Under the pieces are notes generated by a model. That model did not search any database, had not been told where the DNA came from, and worked only from the letters and a program-made list of their open reading frames with translations. Below are positions 38,448 through 49,372 of a DNA stretch of 64,000 nucleotides, in pieces (position 1 is the first letter of the stretch; every line of letters starts with the position of its first letter). The translations under genes were made by a program, and so were the position numbers. This DNA comes from Strongylocentrotus droebachiensis. Lineage: Eukaryota > Echinodermata > Echinoidea > Camarodonta > Strongylocentrotidae. The DNA lies in NCBI GenBank assembly GCA_035222895.1, contig JAVYIG010006590.1, forward strand, positions 51,188 through 115,187. The letters are read 5' to 3'.

Positions 38448-41400
38448 GGCCGAATATTCGGGTACGAGAAATCGTACCCGAGTAGTTGTCAACCATGCGG
38501 GTACTCGAGCATTTGACTACCCGTCGCAGCCTTATTTTGCATGCAGAGTGGCAACAAATTGGGACATGAGCAACCCCCCTCCCCCCCCCCCCCCCAAAAA
38601 AAAAAAAAAAAAAAATTATCAAACACTACCAGTTTCTTAATTCTTATTAGTTTTTCCAGTAGTTTAAATGGCAGTCCGAAAAAACGAATGTTTTTTTAGC
38701 TTTGTAAATGGGCCTTACATGTATGTCCAGACAAGAGTGTATTCTGATAAAAAGAGAAGGTCATGCTCATGTTTGCCTCATCTGTTTATCCATTTTTCTC
38801 CATGGGCAAAAGTTTGGGTAAGGGGGAAAAAACACCTCACAGAATCCTACAAAAACTCAAGGTTATTACAAATAGATAACTGCAAAGAAATTTAAGAAAA
38901 TTTAATTGTTTAAGAAAATGAATTTTGATGAGTGCGTTAAACTTTAAAAAAATATAACCCCAAGCATGTACAATGTAGGCTTAACTCTAAACATCAATTT
39001 TGTACATTACGGTATTAGTAATAGCACATCAATACTGTTGATTTTCTTTCTGCTCTTTTGAATTAAAAGCACTATACAAATGAAAAAACAATACCGGTAG
39101 TGACCTTTTAGACCTGACCACTGCCACTGGACCTAAGTGAAATGAAAAGAAATCAATACCTGAAGGCTTTCTTTTATTTCTTAAGAAAAGGCAGAAATCT
39201 TTACATCCAGGTCCCAGGCTCTTCTGAGAAAGTATTTGGCCTACATTGTATATTTTTGCCCGTCAATTGTCACGATTGAAGGTACTCAAAGGATTTTTTT
39301 TCTTCAAAAGAAAGCACACAAAAGTTCTCTTGCATGAAATAGGCCTGTTGTTCACTCTCCTGAACCATGGAACCCATCTAAAAAAAAACATTGTAAAGGG
39401 GGAAGGGTCAACAAACTTTTTCTCCTAAACTTGAAATGGTGCCAATATTTGGGTTGAACAAACTTTTTAGCTGGACTACACAAGGTCAGAATAAAATAGA
39501 AGCAAATTTCTCAGGTTTAGTAGTTTCACCAGGGAAAGATGGTTCCACTTCTTGTGTTATCATTTTCACTTTCTTTTCACTGTCACGACATGCACATCCT
39601 CTGTTATAGGCTATGGTGAAGTGGGATATTTGGATATTGCATGTGTGCAAACAAACAAAAAACCAAAAATGATAATTTTAACAAATGGATAGAAACTGGT
39701 CAACTTAGTAGCTCCATTGTTGCATCAACAATATCATGTGTTATTTATTACAGATTTTAATTTGTACAAACACATGTACCGGTACATTTAGAGAAAATGA
39801 TGATCTCTCAGATGAATTTCTTCATCGTCATGTCGGCCCCCATGTAATACAATTTACACTCTTACACCAAGTAGTTTTGATTTGTAATGTAACAGATCTA
39901 TGAATTAAATAATACATGCACAGATATATACGTGAAATCTGTTGGGAAATTTTAACTTTGAGTAAATTTTCATTTAAAAGTACATGTATAGTCACTGACT
40001 GAGACTACTCATGTAGAGTGCAAAATTCTCCCCTAGGGCTGGCCCCAAATTAACTACGAACAAGCCTTTGCCAGGTCAACAAACTTTTCCACTGAGTACT
40101 GTGTATAATCTTTACTGGAATGCCATGGCATCACCTGCCCAGCTTGAGCAAATGGTAAACTATTTATTGATAAAACAAAACAACTTTAATGTTCTTGAGA
40201 TGCAAGTGAATGATGGAAAAGAATGAATGCAATAATTTAATCACCAAAATTTGATCACATTAATAACAAAAACCCAAAACACATTTTGTTAATGTACAAG
40301 TATCTAGAGACAAGTGAGTCTAGCTCAAATCATGGACCCTTCCAAAAAGTGCAAGCAGAATGAGTGGCATTGCACTGTCAAGTCATCATACATACTCCAT
40401 GTTACTCCAACAGAATATAGATGTTTAATGAAGCAAGCATACATGAAAGACTAATCTGACCTTGGGGCTTACTTTCAATAAGCAGGTTATTACTCATTGA
40501 ATCTTCTCATAGAGAACTCTGTTTCTATGAAAAACATCTTTTCACACAATTCACAGGATTGTATGTAATATGTATAGTGCAGAAAGGACTGCAGCACAAT
40601 TTGTTGTTGTTGAAATTGCTCAACTGACAAGTCTCCTTTAAAAACCCATAGGACTATCTATAATGCATTATGTTCAGTGCATCAAATTAGTGTTCATGTC
40701 TTGATAATATCAATCCATGATGAATTTATACTACAGGCACTCGTATCCCCCAAAACACTAGATTGGAATTGACTACCGACAATTTCTCATAGATTCAGCT
40801 GGATTCATTCCATGAAAACATCAAAGTTGGAAATAAAAGATTTTTTATTTGGGTAGCATATTGTGACAAGGACTCTCTAGATAGAGCAACTACAATGTAT
40901 GACATTGGTGGATTTCTTCAGGCCCAGCCATGGGGGCCCTTTTGTGTACCAAGAATACTGTACACTGCTTTGATCCTGTACAGTACTGTAATCCTAATAC
41001 AGTGTACCACATTTTGGCTTCAGATAACAGATCACAGGAAACTTATGACCTTGCACATGAATAACAACTCTTCGCTGTCAATAATATCCTTATTGGAATC
41101 TTTGTATGTAATATCTTGTTAGATCCTGTGATATGATCTTGTGTCTTGTGATATGATCAAGTTGCTGGTATTCTAGTTCTACATGTACATGTATACATAC
41201 CATATGTCCACTGTCGACTGCAGATAAAATTCAGTTATCTAATTACCGGTAACTGTTTAAATATCAGAATTGAGTTCAGATGTGCAGTGAAAATGTGAAA
41301 TGTATTCTTTAGGGGGGATTTATTTGGGTCTTTATTTTACACTACAGGTAATGAAATTTGCAACATCATTCATGTTTGTACAAAACCGTGGTATTGAATT

Positions 41401-43309
41401 AATGCATTATTCACTCAAGCATAAACAGGGAATATTGCATTTTTAGGTCATAAATTTGAAAATTGAAAAGGAAAGAAGAAAAAATTATCCTGAATGTTCG
41501 TTAGACCTTCCCAATTATTCACTCAAGCATAAACAGGGAATATTGCATTTAAATTTGAAAATCGTAGAGAACAGGAAAGGAAGAAGAAAAACATTTATCC
41601 TGAATCTTGGTTAGACCTTTAGAAGTTTATACAGTATGTATATGTACATGTACTTACTGGAAAAAAGATTGCAGTAGTATTTTAGGTGAATTAGGTCTCA
41701 TACCAGTGAGTATATTGTGAAAAGCTTGAGCTGTGATTTGCCAATCTAGTACAGGGTACAGTACATGTGTTACGGGTATGAGCGTTCGTCACCTCTTCTA
41801 CTTCTCTGTAAATTCTTGACAAGGATTCAAGGGGCTCTTAAATTATCATAATGGGCAAGCAATTTCACACATCATACAACTTGAAGGTTTATTTTAAAGA
41901 GAAAAGGTAAATATGATAGTTTTTAGTAAAAAAGAAAAAGACTCATCATTATTGAATATTGCATACCAGTATTTATACCAAAATGTTAGCACTAATCAAG
42001 CAAAATTCTCTGGTTTAAAGGTAAAGACCAGTAATGGTCATGCGATTGCATTGTGAAAGAAACGTTGTGGAATCGATCAGAAAAGGTCGATCATCTAGCA
42101 TCTAGCATCTGCAAGGTTCTGGAATCATCAAAATGATAAGAAATTTGGCTCATTCTTCGTAAAGTTACAAGCACTATACACAGAAAGATGTATATGGGAC
42201 TACCCTATCTCTCTCACCAGACCATGAGAGAAATAAATTTACCAAATATATGAATTAGTAGGCGGTTTCCCGGCAAATTTTTTATCATCATGTATTAGTC
42301 AAAACATATTCTTTCACATGACTGGTAATGAGAGCTTCCATTTCATTTTTTGAAATTGGGGCGTTGCCAATACTGGTCTTTACCTTTAAAGGAGGATGGC
42401 CTTTATGCCTTTATTTCTTTGTGTCATTACATGTCTATATACTTACAAAAGATGCCAAAATATTGTTCAAATATATTATTTCACTAATTCTGTTGGCATT
42501 TGTTTATCTCGATTGTCTTTGTTAAATTTAACAATTTTTTTTTTTTTTTTTTTTTTTAATCAAAGACTACAACATGGGTTTGTACAGCAAAAAAATGCTG
42601 GTTTTGCTGACATGTGTTAGTACTTAGTAAAAGTAAAAACAACTTATATTTCTCCACATACAAAATCTCACCTAACAAAGAAGAAAAGATACTTAAGGTT
42701 GTAAGGTAGTTTAGATATTAAGGAATAGATATTTCACTTTCAGTTTTTTACATGTAACTGTTTAAAACTATAGACAGATACATGTACCTGATCATTGTCT
42801 TCCAACAAAATATCTTGGTACTAAATATTGATTTCAGGTTCTGTCCTTGGAGAACATATGGTGATACTGTAGGTTTGAACTTTGAAGACCCCAAGATATT
42901 CTTTTTTAAAGGTGGGGAAGCATTATTTAGGACAACTTTGAATGGACTTGGTGGTATAAAAACATTGGGCAAAAAACAACAATTTACATAATCTTGTACC
43001 ATCTTTTTTATACCGGTACGTATTTGAGACATTTGGAATGCTGTAACAATATTTTGATACCAATCACCACAGAAACTGTTACCCCTAACATTACTTAAAA
43101 ACTTTTTAACATCTGAAAGTGAAGAGATTTATATTCACACTAACAGTACCTACCTTTATTGTGACAGGCAGAAATATACTGATGAGAAGAATGGAGACAA
43201 GGCAGAGAGAGAAAGTGATAAGACACCAAAAGAAGAGAGCAGTCCAGTCGATACCCGCCAGACACCCCAGTGCTTCCCAGACCACCGACGATGACCCACC
43301 GTTGGTCAT
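20872..43309 (-). CDS. Membrane-anchored tandem START-domain protein, 674 aa, 13 coding exons
   Basis: Exons in transcript order: 43309-43154, 33846-33766, 32276-32136, 27627-27350, 26278-26160, 25809-25231, 24801-24672, 23992-23930, 23686-23590, 23299-23257, 22535-22456, 21850-21704, 20982-20872. All borders are AG/GT and the phases join without a break to 2,025 nt, ending in TGA. Residues 24-47 form one hydrophobic membrane segment near the N terminus, followed by a short linker. Residues about 69-330 look like a divergent START fold (TGWQLLGVHHELRSWEKK; TQEWDNEI; VARSWKMEGDAAGWMFSRTV). A Ser/Arg-rich, probably disordered linker follows to about 455. Residues about 460-674 are a clearer C-terminal START domain (GKGIIKASPATVFKAI; SRDFCVLQV; HMLPSGWVIEPV; VTYITQV). 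START domains bind lipids or sterols, so lipid transfer or sensing at a membrane is the likely role. No human protein I know has this layout; the second domain is loosely STARD9-like. A 5' UTR exon part lies at 43310-43534 behind an acceptor. Confidence 0.85.
22861..23035. repeat. Tandem duplication, about 86-bp unit, two diverged copies
   Basis: The segment beginning TTGTAGCTGATTCATTTCAA at 22861 recurs from about 22947 with substitutions and small indels. It lies in the intron between exons 10 and 11 of the tandem START gene. Confidence 0.8.
27695..27776. repeat. (GAT)n / (GATAAT)n microsatellite
   Basis: GATGAT repeats pass into GATAAT repeats. The overlapping DDDND or IIII open frames on both strands come from the repeat. 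It is intronic, just upstream in transcript sense of exon 4 of the START gene. Confidence 0.9.
27861..28165. repeat. Direct duplication, about 194-bp spacing
   Basis: A block beginning GCCAGGTGTAGAATGACAAA at 27861 and ending near GAAGACAATTTC recurs from about 28055 with modest divergence. It lies in the 4.5-kb intron between exons 3 and 4 of the START gene. Confidence 0.8.
30116..30143. repeat. (AATA)n microsatellite
   Basis: Seven tandem copies of the AATA tetranucleotide in the intron between exons 3 and 4 of the START gene. Confidence 0.9.
30943..31205. mobile_element. MITE with TA ends and about 27-bp inverted repeats, copy 1
   Basis: The left end TAGACCATTTTCGTAATG and the complement of the right end TAGGCCATTTTCGTAATG pair, and the match continues through AATCAAAT. 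The ends carry TA. Internal subterminal symmetry pairs GTCAGAATGCAAATTG with CAATTCGCATTCTGAC. It is noncoding and lies in a START-gene intron. Confidence 0.8.
32670..33448. mobile_element. GC-rich foldback transposon with TAA target duplication (PIF/Harbinger-like)
   Basis: The ends TGCTACGTTTACACTATGTT (32670) and AACATAGTGTAAACGTAGCA (to 33448) form inverted repeats that continue through GGCGGCCACGGCA with few mismatches. TAA flanks both sides (32667-32669 and 33449-33451). The interior is far more GC-rich than its surroundings and is packed with short variants of CACGTTT, ACGGT and CCGTGG in both orientations. There is no transposase frame. A 3-bp TAA/TTA duplication is typical of PIF/Harbinger. 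It lies in the START-gene intron between exons 2 and 3. Confidence 0.85.
33500..33740. repeat. Degenerate (GAT)n microsatellite
   Basis: About 240 bp of GATGATGGTGAT-type repeat, ending close to the donor side of START-gene exon 2 (33766). The Met/Asp-rich and His-rich open frames here are artefacts. Confidence 0.9.
34257..34528. mobile_element. Degraded second copy of the TAGACCATTTTC MITE family
   Basis: The left end TAGACCATTTTCTTAATGTAAT and the internal CAATAGTCAGAATGCGGATTGC and GTAATGTTTGTCTCACCTAG blocks match the element at 30943-31205. The right end is diverged and truncated, and is placed only approximately near GATTGCATTACC. Confidence 0.6.
37947..38534. mobile_element. hAT-like nonautonomous element with 8-bp target duplication
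   Basis: The left end TAAGGCTGTGCAC and the complement of the right end TAAGGCTGCGACGGG are similar. The flanking octamers TTATGCAT and TTTTGCAT match at 7 of 8. The interior contains several GTACCCGAGTA / TACTCGAGTAC blocks in both orientations near each end, a T-rich zone and a long T run (about 38416-38445). It is noncoding and lies in the first coding intron of the START gene. Confidence 0.65.
41405..41630. repeat. Tandem duplication, about 107-bp spacing
   Basis: The segment beginning ATTATTCACTCAAGCATAAA is present at about 41406 and again at about 41513. Each copy runs through ATCCTGAAT(G/C)TT(C/G)(G)TTAGACC, with indels between copies. It lies in the 9.3-kb intron of the START gene. 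Confidence 0.85.
42015..42389. mobile_element. MITE with TTAA ends (Kolobok-like)
   Basis: TTAAAGGTAAAGACCAGTA at 42015 and its exact complement ending at 42389 bound 375 bp of noncoding sequence. The TTAA target followed by AGG fits Kolobok-type elements. It lies in the first coding intron of the START gene. Confidence 0.75.
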
Positions 43310-44846
43310 CCTGACGTTCCTTGTTTCTGCACACTAGTCAGTTTCTCACACAGTGAGCCTTCCAAATGATGAATTAATCACCCTACAGCCCACAAAAGAC
43401 TGCCGTATAAAGTCTCTCTCTAATGTGGGGTCTGAATGTTCAGATATCCTGGTTGACTGAGATAGCAATCTGGTGTTGTAAGCTGTCTTGATAGAAGAAT
43501 GTGGAATTGTGTCCTCTGGTCAAGTCATGATCACCTGTACAAAAAGAGGACAAAGGAACACATCAATGCTACTCTAGAACACCCAATTACATGACTGAAA
43601 GCATGCAATATATATCCTTGGCCAAAACAGATGCATGTGAACTGTGTAATTGTGTAACCAGGCATTTTTAAAGAAAAGGTTAAATACACTTGGACAGGAT
43701 GACCTTCATAGAATATAGAATTTTCAGAACTATTTATCACATTCAATCACCGCAAGGAAAAGGCACGATATCAAATATCTTATGGATTGGATTGGATATG
43801 CAGTGTTATGCACTAATAATATAGTATGTAAATCAAATCAACACCATTTAAGGAAACCTCAACCCAGAAATTTGGTTTAATTATTTTGAAAGGTATATTG
43901 TATTCTTGCCCATTAATCTACAAGATTACTCACCAAAGTGTTCAAGAGAGGAACATTGTATAAAGCAAGATTTTCCTAGCACAATTTACAATTTCTCAGT
44001 AGGACATGGGCATCTTCCATTTCTTGATAACATGATATGCAAAGTTGTTTATCAAATAAATGATGTATGATGTATGCTTTCTTCCCAGGCGTATGTGGTA
44101 ATAAAGAAATTTCATTCACTTACTGTAATCCTTTTAACTGCAATGGCTGGTTTACTAATATATTCAAATTGTATGAATACTTTTTCAACAAAGGTTGTTC
44201 TTATTTCTTAACAACCTGAAGGCTTGCCGAGGCTCGCCTGACAAAGCAAAAATAATGTATGCAGACTGGATTCCAATTATTGCAGTTCATTCATTAATAA
44301 CAGGTTAATGGAATACCTCATCACTACGTCCCCAGGAAACACACATCCATAAATTTGAATATATTAGTAATATAATATTGTCATAATGCAATGTGCATAA
44401 ATTAGTTTGTTGCATTTGTGCTCTTCTGGGGTGAAGGTTTTGCATTTATGAAATAGGTTTGTAAACTGCTATTATTTAGTATTTTTAAATAAATGAGTTA
44501 CATTATTGTTCCCTATTAAATGTTTCAACCTAATATATTTTTTACATTCTCAGCTAATATTTAATTGCCTTCATTTAACTTAAGAGTAAAGGTTTTGTTA
44601 TTGAATTAACAAATATTTTCAACTAAGGCTTGGTGGATATAGATGAAACATGCACAAGTTCACCTGCTACTTACGTCATATTTTCAAGAAAAAATGCATT
44701 ACGTCATGCCAAGAATATCTTCATTTATGAGTATGACTATGAAAGTCCAACAAAATAAGTTTACCGGTACACCTAGAAAATCGCTCATTTATTTTAAAAA
44801 TCATCTATGAACAGCAAATTATTATACATCTTATGAAAGAATGTTT

Positions 44847-45276
44847 TATCCTGAATCATTTGGTATCACTTTTGTGTGGTATGTGTTCACGCTTGGATGA
44901 AAAGGAGGCATTGTTCAGATGAGTGCAAAAATCGACATGCGCCAAAGTTGCATATACACTGTACATCATATACATGTATGTGATGTTTGAATAAAACAAT
45001 TGGGATTTGGGTATTAATTCAGTCTTTGCAGATCCAAATAACATCCCTAGAAAAATTAATCACGCCACACATATCAAATATCAAAGAACATTTGTGCGTG
45101 TGTATGTGTATGTGTAACTTTGCTTCTGCAAAAAGCATATGCAATGCATTTAATTTGATACATTCAATTCATTCTCTCACGCAAGTTGATTTTTGCACTC
45201 TCGCCAACAATGCCTCCTGTTCATCCAAGCGTGAACACATAACACAAAAATGATACCAAATGATTTGGGATAAAAC
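44847..45276. repeat. Inverted repeat / foldback element, arms of about 110 bp
   Basis: The left arm (from TTTTATCCTGAATCATTTGG, about 44844, to about 44950) and right arm (about 45175-45277) are inverted copies sharing GTGTTCACGCTTGGATGAA and GAGGCATTGTT. A unique spacer of about 230 bp separates them. It is probably a nonautonomous DNA transposon; no clear target duplication was identified. Confidence 0.7.
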
Positions 45277-45603
45277 AATCTCTCAAAATATGTATTATAA
45301 TTTTCTGTTCATAGATCTAGATCTAGAGATGATTTTGAAAATAATTAGCAATTTTCTAGGTGTAAACTTTTTTTTGACTCACACGGTACATCAAAAAGCA
45401 GGAATAGATCTACATCTCATCTTTCAGCCTACAGTACATACACTGATACAGACTCCAGAGGCTACATTTCATTATTATTTGTGGTGAGGTTTCCTTCAAT
45501 TGTCTTTCCTTGAGAAAGTAGGATTATTCTTGATTGTTCTTACTCCATCTTTGGAAATCCCCCCCCCCCCCCATAATTTACTGAAACTTAATGAAACTGA
45601 AAA

Positions 45604-45785
45604 TGAAAGTTAGCCTAGATTTAGACCTAGATCTACAAGATTTTTTAATTTTACCTTTGGCTTTATTTTGGCCTTTGGCTTTGCTAGATCTAGATCTAGA
45701 CTCTAAGTTAGATCTAGACCTAGATCTAGATCTAGGTCTAGACTATAGACTAGGTCTAGGTCTAGATCTAGATCTAGTAGACTTT
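45604..45785. repeat. AGATCT / AGACCT hexanucleotide array
   Basis: Irregular array of TAGATC and TAGACC hexamers. Because AGATCT is its own complement, both strands look alike. The open frame across it reads as a Leu-Asp dipeptide repeat, an artefact of the hexamer. Smaller islands of the same motif occur near 9505-9525 and inside 61583-61600. Confidence 0.85.
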
Positions 45786-46926
45786 CTAAATTAATGAAAC
45801 TGATTTTTTTTTTTAAAGTTTTTGTTACACTTCTTAAAAGCTGTCTAATTGTTAAGTTACTTTCATAAATCTACATGAGTTTTCTGAGGAATCATTATTA
45901 CCGGTAGTTAGAATAACAATTAAAAGGCAATATCAATACAAATACAACACAAATAATAGTGTCACACAGATGCACGCGGGCTAGGCGCAGTGCACATGGA
46001 GCCCGCGCCCGCCTACCTCTTCGTCGAATCCGGATGCTGGGCTCGGTCCTTTCACTATGCTGTGCCTGTGTGTGGTTTGTGGAGAACTGGAACAATTTTA
46101 AATCTACGATTTCTCACCTCGATTATATCGTCCGATCATCTGTGCTTGTTACTCTTCAGGACTAAGTACGATCCATGATTATTCTAGGCGCTAGGAAGAT
46201 TAGAGAAGTCCATACATTTTAAACCACCCCCGAGTAGTACCTGGCATGAGTCTTGTTTCTACTTTTCTTTCTTTCTTCCGATATCTTCGATCATGAATCA
46301 AATTCGTCTTTCATCTTAGTTGTGTGTGCATATACGTTGAGTGCGAGTGTATGTTCGTACGATCGACGTGTGTGCGGTACTATTCTGTATTGTGGTGGCA
46401 AATTATGCCTGCGCTGCGTGTCCACTGTCTGCTAGACTTGTTGTGGTTCAATAAACTTTTCGTTTTTCACGGGCAAGGGGCTTCCCCTAACTACGGTAAC
46501 GGTCTTGGACCATGGACCTACTAACTGCAAATATTGATTGCTGACAATAAGAATGGGATAAAGTAAAGAAAAAATATTAATAAAATGGGATAAAGCAGTT
46601 AAAGATTCATGGAAAGAATATCAGAGACCTCACGCTACATCACCAACGTCCTGTTAAAATATGTTAAACCTATTTAATATCATAAAGACAATAGTTCACA
46701 TTTCTCACTTTTCCTCTTTCTCTATTTTTTTAACAGATTTTGCATTCTCTTAAGATATGTTCTTCCTGTTGTATACGTTCATTAATGTTTTTTTTTCTTC
46801 AAGTTCTGGTTTTTGTTTGGTACAATTCAACATTACTGGTGGAGTAAAATGAATTGGAGTGGGTGTGCGCATGAAATAATACTACATGTATTAATAAAGC
46901 CATTTTGATTGAGCTATGAATGTAAT

Positions 46927-47243
46927 GGGGAGTTGGCTCAGTCAGTGAAGCGTCTGCCTGTCAGACCAAAGATCTCAAGTTCCCACCCAAGCGGATGACT
47001 GAAGCCTGCATTGTGTGTTAACGTGCCCCTCCCCTTGTTTCATAGACGCAGGCTATGTTAAGTGGAAACACTCCGTCCCTCGGATAGGACATTAAATGGA
47101 GGCCCCGTGTACAGGAGAGTCACCACCCTTGCACGTTAAGAACCCACTGCACTATTCGTATATTAGAGTAGGGGGAACCCTGGTGTATTGGTCCACCGTC
47201 TTCAGTATTGAAGGAGGCAGATTATCTTGAAGAAGAAGAAGAT
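46927..47243 (+). mobile_element. tRNA-derived SINE with GAA tail
   Basis: The head (GGGGAGTTGGCTCAGTCAGT, then a B-box-like CAAGTTCCCACCC) looks like a tRNA-derived Pol III promoter. The body carries a conserved-looking block (CCTCGGATAGGACATTAAAT, TTGCACGTTAAGAACCCACT, GTAGGGGGAACCCTGGTG) of the kind shared by deuterostome SINEs. The 3' end is (GAA)n at about 47228-47243. It has no coding capacity. Confidence 0.8.
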
Positions 47244-49372
47244 ATCTGCTATAGACATTGGTCGGAAGTTTGGGGAAGATAGGGGGATTTAAATGAGTAT
47301 TTTTTAAATCTAATTTCAATGTATGTTTTGTGATATCTCCTGTTTGGATGAGTGAGTGACAATGTGTAGCAGGTATCGGACTGGACTGGAAAGGTAGCCT
47401 TCATAACACAAACATACACACAGTTACTTTGGTGCCTGTTTCCATTACAGTCACAATGGCATTGTTGCATCAACTAAATGTTATGTACCATGCCTTGCCT
47501 TGTAAGCAGTGACTACATAATAGTCCATATTCCAAGTTTGCCTGTGTTCTGACACTTACACACTTAAACATAAAGTCCAAATAAAAAAATAAAAAATAAA
47601 AAACATTGTTGACCTATGTACAATCTCATTGTTTATCTCAAGAGAAAGAGAGAGAAAGAAGGAGGCAGAGGATTAAAAGAAAAAGAATGCAGATTATCTT
47701 CATAAAATATTAAAAAGAAATGTCATAACTCTATATAGATCTAGATTATGTACCTCTTCATTAGCAAAATCTGTGTAAGTGGATTAAAATGTAGTATGTC
47801 ATTGATCAGATGCATCTAGCAAACAGATAAGATGTCATTTTTGATGGATAAGTGCCAGTCAGTAGCCTATATAGATAGGGCAAAGGAAATGCAAACTAAG
47901 AAATTATTTTTCTAATTAAGTTGAGTACCACCATCATCTGCTTTCGTAACTTTTCATTAGCAGTCTTTTTCTTCTTTTTGTAACTAATTGGTCATCAAAT
48001 TACACACTAATTAAATTAAGTAAAAAATTAAAATCACACAGTAATGCTATTATTGGAAGGGAATATCATCAGCTTCTCAAACCCTGGTGTAATATTTTAG
48101 AAAAAACATCCACAGGGAGAAACAAATGCAAATGTTGACACTTTTTTAAAACAAATTTTAACTTAAATTCTACGATTGCAATTCAATTGAAAAAAATATT
48201 TTTTTAAAACTATAAGAAGCCAAGTAGCAAATTGTTATTAGCTAATTGCAACACTCAAAATAATTTTATTGACAAGACAAAGTAAATGTACAGTATAATG
48301 CACTGATTTTATATGTCTGCACTTTAATTGAAATTTATTAGAACAGCCATGAAATGAAATAAATGTCTCAAAAACTAATATACAATAAAGATATACCCGA
48401 CATTACAAGCTATCTACTACAAAGATTATGCTAATAGCATTAAAAGAGTACAACATAAGAACTTATGGAAGTGCCTGGTGCATTCCAGAAGACAAAATCA
48501 GAATTTCACTTTACAAGGTGTAAAGATGTTTCAGATGGTTGTTATATAAACTGATAAAAGCTTTTCAAATATTTCACTATTTCAAATCTATAAAAATACC
48601 CCCCAAAAATACACTTGTTGACAAAATGTACCTGTTAATTAGCCCAAAATAAAACAAATAAACAAAAATGCCCAATCCCCCAACTGGCCCAAGGCCCAAG
48701 TAAGAAATACATCGTGTTGCTGAAATAATTAACATTGCCAAACTCTAGATGGCGCTACACCACTCTCTTATTTTGGTCCATGGTTTGGACAATGAATACA
48801 ACTTCATATTGTCCAAAGTTTCCAGTTTTTTAATTTAATGATCTGACAAGGTAACAAATGGATAAAAATCTAAATGATATATTAAAAAGATGAATAGACA
48901 GGGCAATGTGTGCTAATATAGGCACACTAGTCACAAGAATTAATGCAAGATCTGTCCAGAATACATGTACTTATGCTACATGAACAAGAGTAGATACTGG
49001 ATGAAAATTGTTGAGTATGGCACTTTGAAATATTTGCAAGACACATATGAGAATAAAATCAGTATTACATGTATAAAACATTGAAAAGTGATGATAAAAA
49101 TAAAGCTGAAAATTATCATCTTTCAAAGGTCAATAAATCTAAGTAACTATCCTTTTGTGATGTATGTAATAACATTAATCTACAGACATGTATATTAACA
49201 ACTCCATGGACAATCGCAAAAAGGAAAAACAAATAAATCAAAGTAAAATTCAAATTAGGAGTGAAAATGTTATTCAAGTAGTAGAATTACTTTGCGAATG
49301 AATCTACAATAATATTCACTAAAGTTTATGACAATAGTACACAAATCCCGCATATCAAATTATATAAAACAT
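47244..49372. other. Intergenic / probable 3' flank of the SDR gene
   Basis: AT-rich and without a recognisable coding exon. The part nearest 49372 should include the SDR 3' UTR. Plain sequence, with A-rich runs near 47585-47605. Confidence 0.4.

Noticed and set aside
45591-45794. 67-codon LDLDLD ORF
   Set aside because: Direct translation of the AGATCT hexamer array.
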